From Nematostella vectensis (taxonomy: Eukaryota; Cnidaria; Anthozoa; Actiniaria; Edwardsiidae): a stretch of 60,000 nucleotides of DNA. This document shows, piece by piece, positions 35,506 to 47,005 of the stretch; position 1 is the first letter of the stretch; each line of letters begins with the position of its first letter. The stretch lies in contig NC_064035.1 in assembly GCF_932526225.1 (NCBI RefSeq), forward strand, positions 18,157,969 through 18,217,968, written 5' to 3'. The notes below the pieces were generated by a model. It did no database searches. It saw nothing but the letters and a program-made list of their open reading frames with translations, and was not told the DNA's origin. Position numbers and translations under genes: made by a program.

Positions 35506-38500
35506 AAAGTATACACTGCCTGTATATATGAGGGTCGGGGTAGGGATAATAAGATGTATACACTGCCTGTAGATATGAGGGTCGGGGTAGGGATAATAGG
35601 AAGTATACACTGCCTGTAAATATGAGGGTCGGGGTGAGGATAATAGGAAGTATACTCTGCCTGTAGATATGAGGGTCGGGGTAGGGATAATAGGAAGTAT
35701 ACTCTGCCTGTAGATATGAGGGTCGGGGTGGGGCTAATAAAAAGTATACACTGCCCGTAAATATGAGGGTCAGGGTAGGGATAATAGGAAGTATACACAT
35801 CCTGTAAATATGAGGGTCGGGGTAGGGATAATAGGAAGTATACACTGCCTGTAGATATGAGGGTCAGGGCAGGAATAATAGGAAGTATACACTGCCTGTA
35901 TATATGAAGGCGGGGTAGGGATAATAGGAAGTATACACTGCCTGTAGATATGAGGGCGGGGTAGGGATAATAGGAAGTATTCACTGCCTGCAGATATGAG
36001 GGTCGGGGTAGGGATAATAGAAAGTATACACTGCCTGTAAATATGAGGGTCAGGGTAGGGATAATAGGAAGTATTCACTGCCTGTAGATATGAGGGTCAG
36101 GGTAGGGATAATAGGAAGTATACACTGCCTGTAGATATGAGGGTCAGGGTAGGGATAATAGGAAGTATACACTGCCTGTAGATATGAGGGTCGGGGTAGG
36201 GATAATAGGAAGTATACACTACCTGTAGATATGAGGGTCGGGTAGGGATAATAGGAAGTATACACTGCCTGTAGATTATGAGGGTCGGGGTAGGGATAAT
36301 AGGAAGTATACACTGCCCGTAGATATGAGGGTCGGGGTAGGGATAATAGGAAGTATACTCTGTCTGTAGATATGAGGGTCAGGGTAGGGATAATAGGAAG
36401 TATACACTGCCTGTAAATATGAGGGTCAGGGTAGGGATAATAGGAAGTATACACTGCCTGTAAATATGAGGGTCGGGGTAGGGATAATAGGAAGTATACA
36501 CTGCCTGTAGCTATGAGGGTCAGGGTAGGGATAATAGGAAGTATACACTGCCTGTAGATATGAGGGTCAGGGTAGGGATAATAAGAAGTATACACTGCCT
36601 GTAGATATGAGGGTCGGGGTAGGGATAATAGAAAGTATACACTGCCTGTAGATATGAGGGTCAGGGTAGGGATAATAGGAAGTATACACTGCCTGTAGAT
36701 ATGGGGGTCAGGGTAGGGATAATAGGAAGTATACACTGCCAGTAGATATGAGGGTCGGGGTAGGGATAATAGGAAGTATACACTGCCTGTAGATATGAGG
36801 GTCAGGGTAGGGATAATAGGAAGTATACACTGCCTGTAGATATGAGGGTCAGGGTAGGGATAATAAGTAGTATACACTGCCAGTATATATGAGGGTCGGG
36901 GTAGGGATAATAGGAAGTATACACTGCTTGTAGATATGAGGGTCAGGGTAGGGATAATAGGAAGTATACACTGCCTGTAGATATGAGGGTCGGGGTAGGG
37001 ATAATAGGAAGTATACACTGCCTGTAGATATGAGGGTCAGGGTAGGGATAATACGAAGTATACACTGCCAGTAGATATGAGGGTCGGGGTAGGGATAATA
37101 GGAAGTATACACTGCCTGTAGATATGAGGGTCAGGGTAGGGATAATAGGAAGTATACACTGCCTGTAGATATGAGGGTCGGGGTAGGGATAATAGGAAGT
37201 ATACACTGCCTGTAGATATGAGGGTCGGGGTAGGGATAATAGGAAGTATACACTGCCTGTAGATAAAGGGTCGGGGTAGGGATAATAGGAAGTATACACT
37301 GCCTGTAAATATGAGGGTCGGGGTAGGGATAATAGGAAGTATACACTGCCTGTAGATATGAGGGTCAGGGTAGTGATAATAGGAAGTATACACTGCCTGT
37401 AGATATGAGGGTCAGGGTAGGGATAATACGAAGTATACACTGCCTGTAGATATGAGGGTCAGGGTAGGGATAATAGGAAGTATACACTGCCTGTACATAT
37501 GAGGGTCAGGGTAGGGATAATAGGAAGTATACACTGCCAGTAGATATGAGGGTCGGGGTAGGGATAATAGGAAGTATACACTGCCTGTAGTTATGAGGGT
37601 CAGGGTAGGGATAATAGGAAGTATACACTGCCTGTAGATATGAGGGTCGGGGTAGGGATAATAGGAAGTATACACTGCCTGTAGATAAAGGGTCGGGGTA
37701 GGGATAATAGGAAGTATACACTGCCTGTAAATATGAGGGTCGGGGTAGGGATAATAGGAAGTATACACTGCCTGTAGATATGAGGGTCAGGGTAGGGATA
37801 ATAGGAAGTATACACTGCCTGTAGATATGAGGGTCAGGGTAGGGATAATAGGAAGTATACACTGCCTGTAGATATGAGGGTCGGGGTAGGGATAATAGGA
37901 AGTATACACTGCCTGTAGATATGAGGGTCAGGGTAGGGATAATACGAAGTATACACTGCCAGTAGATATGAGGGTCGGGGTAAGGATAATAGGAAGTATA
38001 CACTGCCTGTAGATATGAGGGTCAGGGTAGGGATAATAGGAAGTATACACTGCCTGTAGATATGAGGGTCGGGGTAGGGATAATAGGAAGTATACACTGC
38101 CTGTAGATATGAGGGTCGGGGTAGGGATAATAGGAAGTATACACTGCTTGTAGATATGAGGGTCAGGGTAGGGATAATACGAAGTATACACTGCCTGTAG
38201 ATATGAGGGTCGGGGTAGGGATAATAGGAAGTATACACTGCCTGTAGATATGAGGGTCAGGGTAGGGATAATAGGATGTATACACTGCCTGTATATATGA
38301 GGGTCAGGGTAGGGATAATAGGAAGTATACACTGCCTGTAGATATGAGGGTCAGGGTAGGGATAATAAGTAGTATACACTGCCAGTATATATGAGGGTCG
38401 GGGTAGGGATAATAGGAAGTATACACTGCCTGTAGATATGAGGGTCAGGGTAGGGATAATACGAAGTATACACTGCCTGTAGATATGAGGGTCAGGGTAG

Positions 38501-41500
38501 GGGTAATAGGAAGTATACACTGCCTGTAGATATGAGGGTCAGGGTAGGGATAATAGGAAGTATACACTGCCTGTAGATATGAGGGTCGGGGTAGGGATAA
38601 TAGGAAGTATACACTGCCTGTAGATATGAGGGTCAAGGTAGGGATAATAGGAAGTATACACTGCCTGTAGATATGAGGGTCGGGGTAGGGATAATAGGAA
38701 GTATACACTGCCAGTAAATATGAGGGTCAGGGTAGGGATAATAAGAAGTATACACTGCCTGTAGATATGAGAGTCAGGGTAGGGATAATAGGAAGTATAC
38801 ACTGCCTGTAGATATGAGGGTCAGGGTAGGGATAATAATAAGTATACACTGTCTGTAGATATGAGGGTCGGGGTAGGGATAATAGGAAGTATACACTGCT
38901 TGTAGATATGAGGGTCGGGGTAGGGATAATAGGAAGTATACACTGCCTGTAAATATGAGGGTCAGGGTAGGGATAATAAGAAGTATACACTGCCTGTAGA
39001 TATGAGGGTCAGGGTAGGGATAATAGGAAGTATACACTGCCTGTAGATATGAGGGTCAGGGTAGGGATAATAATAAGTATACACTGTAGATATGAGGGTC
39101 AGGGTAGGGATAATACGAAGTATACACTGCCTGTAGATATGAGGGTCGGGGTAGGGATAATAGGAAGTATACACTGCCTGTAAATATGAGGGTCGGGGTA
39201 GGGATAATAGGAAGTATACACTGCCTGTAGATATGAGGGTCAGGGTAGGGATAATAGGAAGTATACACTGCCTGTAGCTATGAGGGTCGGGGTAGGGATA
39301 ATAGGAAGTATACACTGCCTGTAAATATGAGGGTCGGGGTAGGGATAATAGGAAGTATACACTGCCTGTAGCTATGAGGGTCAGGGTAGGGATAATAGGA
39401 AGTATACACTGCCTGTAGATATGAGGTTCAGGGTAGGGATAATAGAAAGTATACACTGCCTGTAGATATGAGGGTCAGGGTAGGGATAATAGAAAGTATA
39501 CACTGCCTGTAGATATGGGGGTCGGGGTAGGGATAATAGGAAGTATACACTGCCTGTAGATATGAGGGTCGGGGTAAGGATAATAGGAAGTATACACTGC
39601 CTGTAGATATGAGGGTCAGGGTAGGGATAATAGGAAGTATACACTGCCTGTAGCTATGGGGGTCGGGGTAGGGGTATTAGGAAGTATACACTGCCTGTAG
39701 ATATGGGGGTCGGGGTAGGGGTATTAGGAAGTATACACTGCCTGTAGCTATGAGGGTCGGGGTAGGGATAATAGGAAGTATACACTGTCTGTAGATATGA
39801 GGGTCGGGGTAGGGATAATAGGAAGTATACACTGTCTGTAGATATGAGGGTCGGGGTAGGGATAATAGGAAGTATTCACTGCCTGTAGATATGAGGGTCG
39901 GGGTAGGGATAATAGGAAGTATACACTGCCTGTAGCTATGAGGGTCGGGGTAGGGATAATAGGAAGTATACACTGCCTGTAGATATGAGGGTCGGGGTAG
40001 GGATAATAGGAAGTATACACTGCCTGTAGATATGAGGGTCGGGGTAGGGATAATAGGAAGTATACACTGCCTGTAGCTATGAGGGTCGGGGTAGGGATAA
40101 TAGGAAGTATACACTGCCTGTAGATATGAGGGTCGGGGTAGGGATAATAGGAAGTATACACTGCCTGTAGCTATGAGGGTCGGGGTAGGGATGATAGGAA
40201 GTATACACTGCCTGTAGCTATGAGGGTCAGGGTAGGGATAATAGGAAGTATACACTGCCTGTAGCTATGAGGGTCGGGGTGGGGATAATAGGAAGTATAC
40301 ACTGCTTGTAGATATGAGGGTCGGGGTAGGGATAATAGGAAGTATACACTGCCTGTAGATATGAGGGTCGGGGTAGGGGTTATAGGAAGTATACACTGCC
40401 TGTAGCTATGAGGGTCGGGGTAGGGATAATAGGAAGTATACACTGCCTGTAGATATGAGGGTCGGGGTAGGGATAATAGAAAGTATACACTGCCTGTAGA
40501 TATGAGGGTCGGGGTAGGGATAATAGGAAGTATACACTGCCTGTAGATAAAGGGTCAGGGTAGGGATAATAGGAAGTATACACTGCCTGTAGATATGAGG
40601 GTCGGGGTAGGGATAATAGGAAGTATACACTGCCTGTAGATATGAGGGTCAGGGTAGGGATAATAGGAAGTATACACTGCCGGTAGATATGAGGGTCGGG
40701 GTAGAGATAATAGAAAGTATACACTGCCTGTAGATATGGTGGTCGGAGTAGGGATAATAGGAAGTATACACTGCCTGTAGATATGAGGGTCAGGGTAGGG
40801 ATAATAGGAAGTATACACTGCCTGTAGATATGAGGGTCGGGGTAGGGAAAATAGGAAGTATACACTGCCTGTAGATATGAGGGTCGGGGTAGGGATAATA
40901 GGAAGTATACACTGCCTGTAGATATGAGGGTCGGGGTAGGGCTAATAGGAAGTATACACTGCCTGTAGATATGAGGGTCAGGGTAGGGATAATAGGAAGT
41001 ATACACTGCCTGTAGATATGAGGGTCGGGGTAGGGATAATAGGAAGTATACACTGCCTGTAGATATGAGGGTCGGGGTAGGGCTAATAGGAAGTATACAC
41101 TGCCTGTAGATATGAGGGTCGGGGTAGGGATAATAGGAAGTATACACTGCCTGTAGATATGAGGGTCGGGGTAGGGATAATAGGAAGTATACACTGCCTG
41201 TAGATATGAGGGTCAGGGTAGGGATAATAGGAAGTATACACTGCCTGTAGATATGAGGGTCGGGGTAGGGATAATAGGAAGTATACACTGCCTGTAGATA
41301 TGAGGGTCGGGGTAGGGATAATAGGAAGTATACACTGCCTGTAGATATGAGGGTCGGGGTAGGGCTAATAGGAAGTATACACTGCCTGTAGATATGAGGG
41401 TCAGGGTAGGGGTAATAAGAAGTATACACTGCCTGTAGATATGAGGGTCGGGGTAGTAATAATAGGAAGTATACACTGCCTGTAGATATGAGGGTCGGGG

Positions 41501-44262
41501 TAGGGATAATAGGAAGTATACACTGCCTGTAAATATGAGGGTCAGGGTAGGGCTAATAGGAAGTATACACTGTCTGTAGATATGAGGGTCAGGGTAGGGG
41601 TAATAAGAAGTATACACTGCCTGTAGATATGAGGGTCGGGGTAGGGATAATAGGAAGTATACACTGCCTGTAGATATGAGGGTCGGGGTAGGGCTAATAG
41701 GAAGTATACACTGCCTGTAGATATGAGGGTCAGGGTAGGGGTAATAAGAAGTATACACTGCCTGTAGATATGGGGGTCGGGGTAGGGATAATAGGAAGTA
41801 TACACTGCCTGTAAATATGAGGGTCGGGGTAGGGATAATAGGAAGTATTCACTGCCTGTAGATATGAGGGTCAGGGTAGGGATAATAGGAAGTATACACT
41901 GCCTGTATATATGAGGGTCGGGGTAAGGATAATAGGAAGTATACACTGCCTGTAGATATGAGGGTCAGGGTAGGGATAATAGAAAGTATACACTGCCTGT
42001 AGATATGAGGGTCGGGGTAGGGATAATAGGAAGTATACACTGCCTGTAGATATGAGGGTCGGGGTAGGGATAATAAGAAGTATACACTGCCTGTAGATAT
42101 GAGGGTCAGGGTAGGGATAATAGGAAGTATACACTGCCTGTAGATATGAGGGTCGGGGTAGGGATAATAAGAAGTATACACTGCCTGTAGATATGAGGGT
42201 CGGGGTAAGGATAATAGGAAGTATACGCTGCCTGTAGATATGGGGGTCGGGGTAGGGATAATAGGAAGTATACACTGCCTGTAGCTATGAGGGCCGGGGT
42301 AGGGATAATAGGAAGTATACACTGCCTGTAGATATGGGGGTCGGGGTAGGGATAATAGGAAGTATACACTGCCTGTAGATATGAGGGTCGGGGTAGGGAT
42401 AATAGGAAGTATACACTGCCTGTAGATATGAGGGTCGGGGTAGGGATAATAAGAAGTATACACTGCCTGTAGATATGAGGGTCAGGGTAGGGATAATAGG
42501 AAGTATACACTGCCTGTAGATATGAGGGTCGGGGTAGGGATAATAAGAAGTATACACTGCCTGTAGATATGAGGGTCGGGGTAGGGGTATTAGGAAGTAT
42601 ACACTGCCTGTAGATATGGGGGTCGGGGTAGGGCTAATAGGAAGTATACACTGTCTGTAGATATGAGGGTCAGGGTAGGGGTAATAAGAAGTATACACTG
42701 CCTGTAGATATGAGGGTCGGGGTAGGGATAATAGGAAGTATACACTGCCTGTAGATATGAGGGTCGGGGTAGGGATAATAAGAAGTATACACTGCCTGTA
42801 TATATTAGGGTCAGGGTAGGGGTAATAGGAAGTATACACTGCCTGTAGATATGAGGGTCAGGGTGGGGATAATAGGAAGTATACACTTCCTGTAGCTATG
42901 AGGGTCGGGGTAGGGATAATAGGAAGTATACACTGCCTGTAGATATGAGGGTCGGGGTAGGGATAATAAGAAGTATACACTGCCTGTAGATATGAGGGTC
43001 GGGGTAAGGATAATAGGAAGTATACGCTGCCTGTAGATATGGGGGTCGGGGTAGGGATAATAGGAAGTATACACTGCCTGTAGCTATGAGGGTCGGGGTA
43101 GGGATAATAGGAAGTATACACTGCCTGTAGATATGAGGGTCGGGGTAGGGATAATAAGAAGTATACACTGCCTGTAGATATGAGGGTCGGGGTAGGGATA
43201 ATAAGAAGTATACACTGCCTGTAGATATGAGGGTCGGGGTAAGGATAATAGGAAGTATACGCTGCCTGTAGATATGGGGGTCGGGGTAGGGATAATAGGA
43301 AGTATACACTGCCTGTAGATATGAGGGTCGGGGTGGGGCTAATTGGAAGTATACACTGCCTGTAGATATGAGGGTCAGGGTAGGGATAATAGGAAGTATA
43401 CACTGCCTGTAGATATGAGGGTCGGGGTAGGGATAATAAGAAGTATACACTGCCTGTAGATATGAGGGTCGGGGTAGGGGTAATAGGAAGTATACACTGC
43501 CTGTAGATATGAGGGTCGGGGTAGGGGTAATAGGAAGTATACACTGCCTGTAGATATGAGGGTCAGGGTAGGGCTAATAGGAAGTATACACTGTCTGTAG
43601 ATATGAGGGTCAGGGTAGGGGTAATAAGAAGTATACACTGCCTGTAGATATGAGGGTCGGGGTAGGGATAATAGGAAGTATACACTGCCTGTAAATATGA
43701 GGGTCAGGGTAGGGCTAATAGGAAGTATACACTGCCTGTAGATATGAGGGTCAGGGTAGGGGTAATAAGAAGTATACACTGCTTGTAGATATGAGGGTCG
43801 GGGTAGGGATAATACGAAGTATACACTGCCTGTAGATATGAGGGCGGGGTGGGGATAATAGGAAGTATACACTGCCTGTAGATATGAGGGTCAGGGTAGG
43901 GATAATAGGAAGTATACACTGCCTGTAGATATGAGGGTCGGGGTAGGGATAATAGAAAGTATACACTGCCTGTAGATATGAGGGTCGGGGTAGGGATAAT
44001 AGGAAGTATACACTGCCTGTAGATATGAGGGTCAGGGTAGGGATAATAGGAAGTATACACTGCCTGTAGATATGAGGGTCAGGGTAGGGATAATAGGAAG
44101 TATACACTGCCTGTAGATATGAGGGTCAGGGTAGGGATAATACGAAGTATACACTGCCTGTAGATATGAGGGTCAGGGTAGGGGTAATAGGAAGTATACA
44201 CTGCCTGTAGATATGAGGGTCGGGGTTGGGATAATAGGAAGTATACACTGCCTGTATATATG
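35506..44262. repeat. 47-bp giant tandem array, about 186 copies, each unit acceptor-like
   Basis: The plus-strand unit reads gtatacactgcctgtagata, tgagggtcggggtagggata, ataggaa. On the minus strand it gives a pyrimidine-rich run followed by ctcatatctacag/gcag, a good 3' splice site. The genuine acceptor of the next exon is tatctatag/ggag. It fills almost the whole 8.9-kb intron. Blocks recur at 469-470 bp (10 units). Many Tyr/Pro open frames are artefacts. Confidence 0.97.
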
Positions 44263-44320
44263 ATATACTGTACTTATTAAAATGGAGCAAAATTCAAGAT
44301 GGGTGAAAATGAATTCTTAC

Positions 44321-44506
44321 CGTTTAAGTAAAGCATTTCAGATTCTGATATCAGCTGGTCTGGTTCTAATGAAAACTGATAATCTTCAAAAGAGATCATT
44401 TGGTCCCCGAGACGTAATGCACAGTCAGACTTGATAAGAGTCACATTATCAGGAAATGTGAAATTGAATGCTTTAGTGCTGGTGGAGCAGCTTCTTGACG
44501 ATGACT
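44321..44506 (-). CDS. TLDc domain, middle part (exon)
   Basis: A 62-codon phase-1 exon, acceptor attttcccag at 44507 and donor G/gtaaga at 44320. It reads SSSRSCSTSTKAFNFTFPDN, VTLIKSDCALRLGDQMISFE, DYQFSLEPDQLISESEMLYL. The AFNFTFP strand, the hydrophobic LRLGD segment and the acidic EMLYLNG match the TLDc core strands (F-L-F-T-F, then F-G, then D-L-Y). The usual glycine-rich FG stretch is reduced, so catalytic-like Glu placement cannot be judged. Plus-strand frames here are shadows. Confidence 0.85.
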
Positions 44507-44815
44507 CTGGGAAAATAAGGTATTTGGATGAGTCAATTATGCTCGTTATGGCTTGTGGTGCACACCGATTTGCTGCCTTGCTCTATTTCTGGGAACTCCT
44601 TTGTAGTCTCAATTCTTGCAGTCGATGTTTGTAATTATTTTGAATCTGCCCCTCTACCATACAGCAAGCCGGATAAAGATTTTATTGTTTATAAGTGGCA
44701 TGGTTACGGGGCATTCAGGATTATAAAACTCACGTCAAAAGTGAGGCAGGAGCATTACAGAATTTGTTACAATTTCTTGGACAGTGGAACTGAGTGCCCT
44801 TACTCTTACGACTGT

Positions 44816-45165
44816 GTGACTCATTCATGGTGTGACTCAGTCATGGCGTGACTCAATCATGGCGTGACTCAAACATGACGTGACTTAGTCGTGGTATGAC
44901 TCAGTCGTGGTGTGACTCAGTCATGGCGCGACTCAATCATGGCGTGACTTAGTCATGGTATGACACAGTCGTGGTGTGACTCAGTCATGGCGTGACTCAA
45001 TCATGGCGTGACTCAAACATGACGTGACTTAGTCGTGGTATGACTCAGTCGTGGTGTGACTCAGTCATGGCGCGACTCAATCATGGCGTGACTTAGTCGT
45101 GGTATGACACAGTCGTGGTGTGACTCAGTCATGGCGTGACTCAGTCGTTGTGTGATTCAGCCTTG
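44816..45165. repeat. 16-bp array with repeated TGACTCA motif
   Basis: About 21 copies of gtgactcagtcatggc. Thirteen units keep TGACTCA exactly, the AP-1/bZIP consensus; others have TGACTTA, CGACTCA or TGACACA. It lies within the intron between the 45916 donor and the 44506 acceptor. Confidence 0.93.
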
Positions 45166-45228
45166 GGGAGGGCTGTTAAGTTGACTTTTTTTGGTTCCAG
45201 GCCCAAAAATGAAAGGAGGTAAGAACAG

Positions 45229-45519
45229 TCGTTTGACTAGAAAACCCGGTCAAGTTACGTTGCGCAATCTGAGCTCCTAACCCGTGGCACGCGAACGAAA
45301 ATTCGAACAAAATTAGTCGGGCACGTTTCGGCTTCGCGTCGGGGGCAGTTCGCGCCCCACGGGGTAGTAGCTCGGAATGTGCAACGTGGCACGCGAACGA
45401 AAATTCGAACAAAATTAGTCGGGCACGTTTCGGCTTCGCGTCGGGGGCAGTTCGCGCCCCACGGGGTAGTAGCTCGGAATGTGCAACGTAACTTTACCGG
45501 TTTTTTTCGTCAAACACGG
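45229..45519. mobile_element. Foldback element with internal 102-bp direct duplication
   Basis: Terminal inverted repeats: ccggtcaagttacgttgc at 45247-45264 and gcaacgtaactttaccgg at 45484-45501, extending outward through gtttgac/gtcaaac. The interior is two near-identical 102-bp copies starting gtggcacgcgaacg at 45284 and 45386. No coding capacity. The short frames crossing it are artefacts. Confidence 0.7.
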
Positions 45520-45915
45520 AGAGCGCGTCGCAGCAGCGGTGCCGTGGCTGTACAAGAAGTAGATTGACCAATTTGTCAAGAAAAATGGTTTATTTTTTGT
45601 TAACCGAGACATGGCCTGAATTTCGCTGTTTCTAGCATGTTTCCCGACTGCTCTGAGCACTATTTCGGCAAAAGAAGTGAAAAAACTATGCGGGTACAGT
45701 ATATCACCTCCGAGCAAAAAATAAGAAAAATAATGTTGCGCGAAACCACATGTTCGGACTATTTGAGCCCTTTTTTTTCATTTCGAGCACTATTTCATGA
45801 GATGGAGCACTTCAGCACTGCTCAGCCATGTCATGAGTTAGTTTGATGTGAATCGCTGTGCTGTGCCTTTAAAACTAGGTACTTCTATGCGCTGTGTCCG
45901 AATATTCCCACTTAC

Positions 45916-46158
45916 TGGCTTCTCGGAAGAGTTCGTAGTTGTCAAAAAAGGCTCCAGACACTATATCATTGTTTCGTTTCAGCACTATGACGGGCGAGCT
46001 CGACATGCATGACATCATGGCGTCACGGTTAGGTGCAGCACTGGATACGGTGTGTTGGCACCGGGACCACACTTTATTCCCAAACCCTTGTTCGGTCAGC
46101 CATCCATTTAGATTTTTTGTATATTCTGGAAGGTGAGCTATAATCGCTGAAGGGAAAA
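45916..46158 (-). CDS. TLDc domain, N-terminal part (exon)
   Basis: An 81-codon phase-1 exon, acceptor ctgttacag at 46159 and donor A/gtaagt at 45915. It reads FPSAIIAHLPEYTKNLNGWL, VWSRCQHTVSSAAPNRDAMM and SSSPVIVLKRNNDIVSGAFF. The segment C-x(n)-SPVIVLK-x-N-D-x-VSGAF is the signature first half of TLDc (compare S-P-V-L-V-I-K..G-x-V-F-G-A-F in the OXR1/TLDC families). Together with 44321-44506 and 35330-35434 it makes a full domain of about 178 residues, here in an extracellular context. Confidence 0.88.
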
Positions 46159-46884
46159 CTGTAACAGGAATATTAAAAAAAAGTTCAAATGAGAAAAATA
46201 CACGTGGATGTGTCCATAATGCCTCCCTTACTGCGAGCTCCCTTTGTCGTGCAACAGCCAAACCGCTTTCTGGCTTCCATGATTTAAAATAACATTATTG
46301 CTGGGTGCTGTTTGATTGGTCAACGCCTTAAAGCCGCATTGTCACCAGTTTACTTCCGGGTCCGACGGAAATCTCAACCGTCAAAAGACAATAGAATCTA
46401 TTTGAATCTGCGCTATTTAACAGGCCATCCGCTCTAAATTATAAATCATACCCTCAAAAAAACTTCTAATAGACACACTGCTTTCACTATTTTTGAAATA
46501 TTTTTCGCTTTTTCCAATAAAAATCATCGGAGACTGTTACGTAATCGACCGGAATTAAACTGGTGACAATGCGGCTTTAACGGAGGTGGAAACCATTTCA
46601 GTGCTGGCCGATGGATCTGTTTCAAGGACTTAGAGTGACATAAGTCATCAGAAGGCGAGTTAGGTAAAGGACATTACAGGAGAGAGTTAGCAGAAGATCG
46701 AAAACTGCAGTAAATGGACTTCTAAAGTACGACAAATGGGCCAATACATGTTTGCATATCGAATTAAGCTACAAGCTACACATCAAACTAAGTCGTGCAA
46801 ATTACATATTGTGCAAACAGTTCTCATAAAAAGATGTGTTTCGTATTATTTTCCTATTCAAGTTTCTTGGGGCGAATTTCCCAC
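46159..46884. other. Intron, holds a TTAA-flanked element
   Basis: No exon was found. The only structure is the inverted-repeat element at 46328-46580. The remainder is unremarkable AT-rich sequence. Confidence 0.5.
46328..46580. mobile_element. TTAA-flanked MITE, 253 bp
   Basis: TTAA then AGCCGCATTGTCACCAGTTT on the left; the complement then TTAA on the right. Inverted repeats match over about 33 bp (variation tacttccggg versus taattccggt). The TTAA duplication is characteristic of piggyBac-type integration. No coding sequence. Confidence 0.75.
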
Positions 46885-47005
46885 CTGCATGGGCCATAGG
46901 GGGAGTCTGTGGCAAGTCAACACAGCTCGCATTTGTGGAAGCTTTCACTTGCGTTATGGTGATGCTACCATGGAAACTTCCTCCAGAGATCGCTTCAAAG
47001 CCGAT
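46885..47005 (-). CDS. MAM domain, C-terminal part (short exon)
   Basis: A 121-base exon found from phase and homology; acceptor tatttttag at 47006 (phase 0) and donor G/gtggga at 46884 (phase 1). It reads IGFEAISGGSFHGSITITQV, then KASTNASCVDLPQTPPMAHA. F-E-A-x-x-G-G-S-x-x-G-S-I-x-I-x-x-V and a following Cys match the end of MAM domains (f-E-a..G-d-I-A-i-D-d-i...C), with Asp-Asp replaced by Gln-Val. It joins HPFK of the 48359 exon to give the expected P-F-K-I-G-F-E-A. Confidence 0.85.

Noticed and set aside
35468-44107. Many Tyr/Pro/Leu-rich minus-strand frames up to 349 codons
   Set aside because: Shadows of the 47-bp array (141-base cycle); although on the coding strand they lack flanking acceptor and donor in the right phase.
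45176-45846. Small open frames across the foldback element
   Set aside because: They follow the 102-bp duplication and run on both strands; no protein features.
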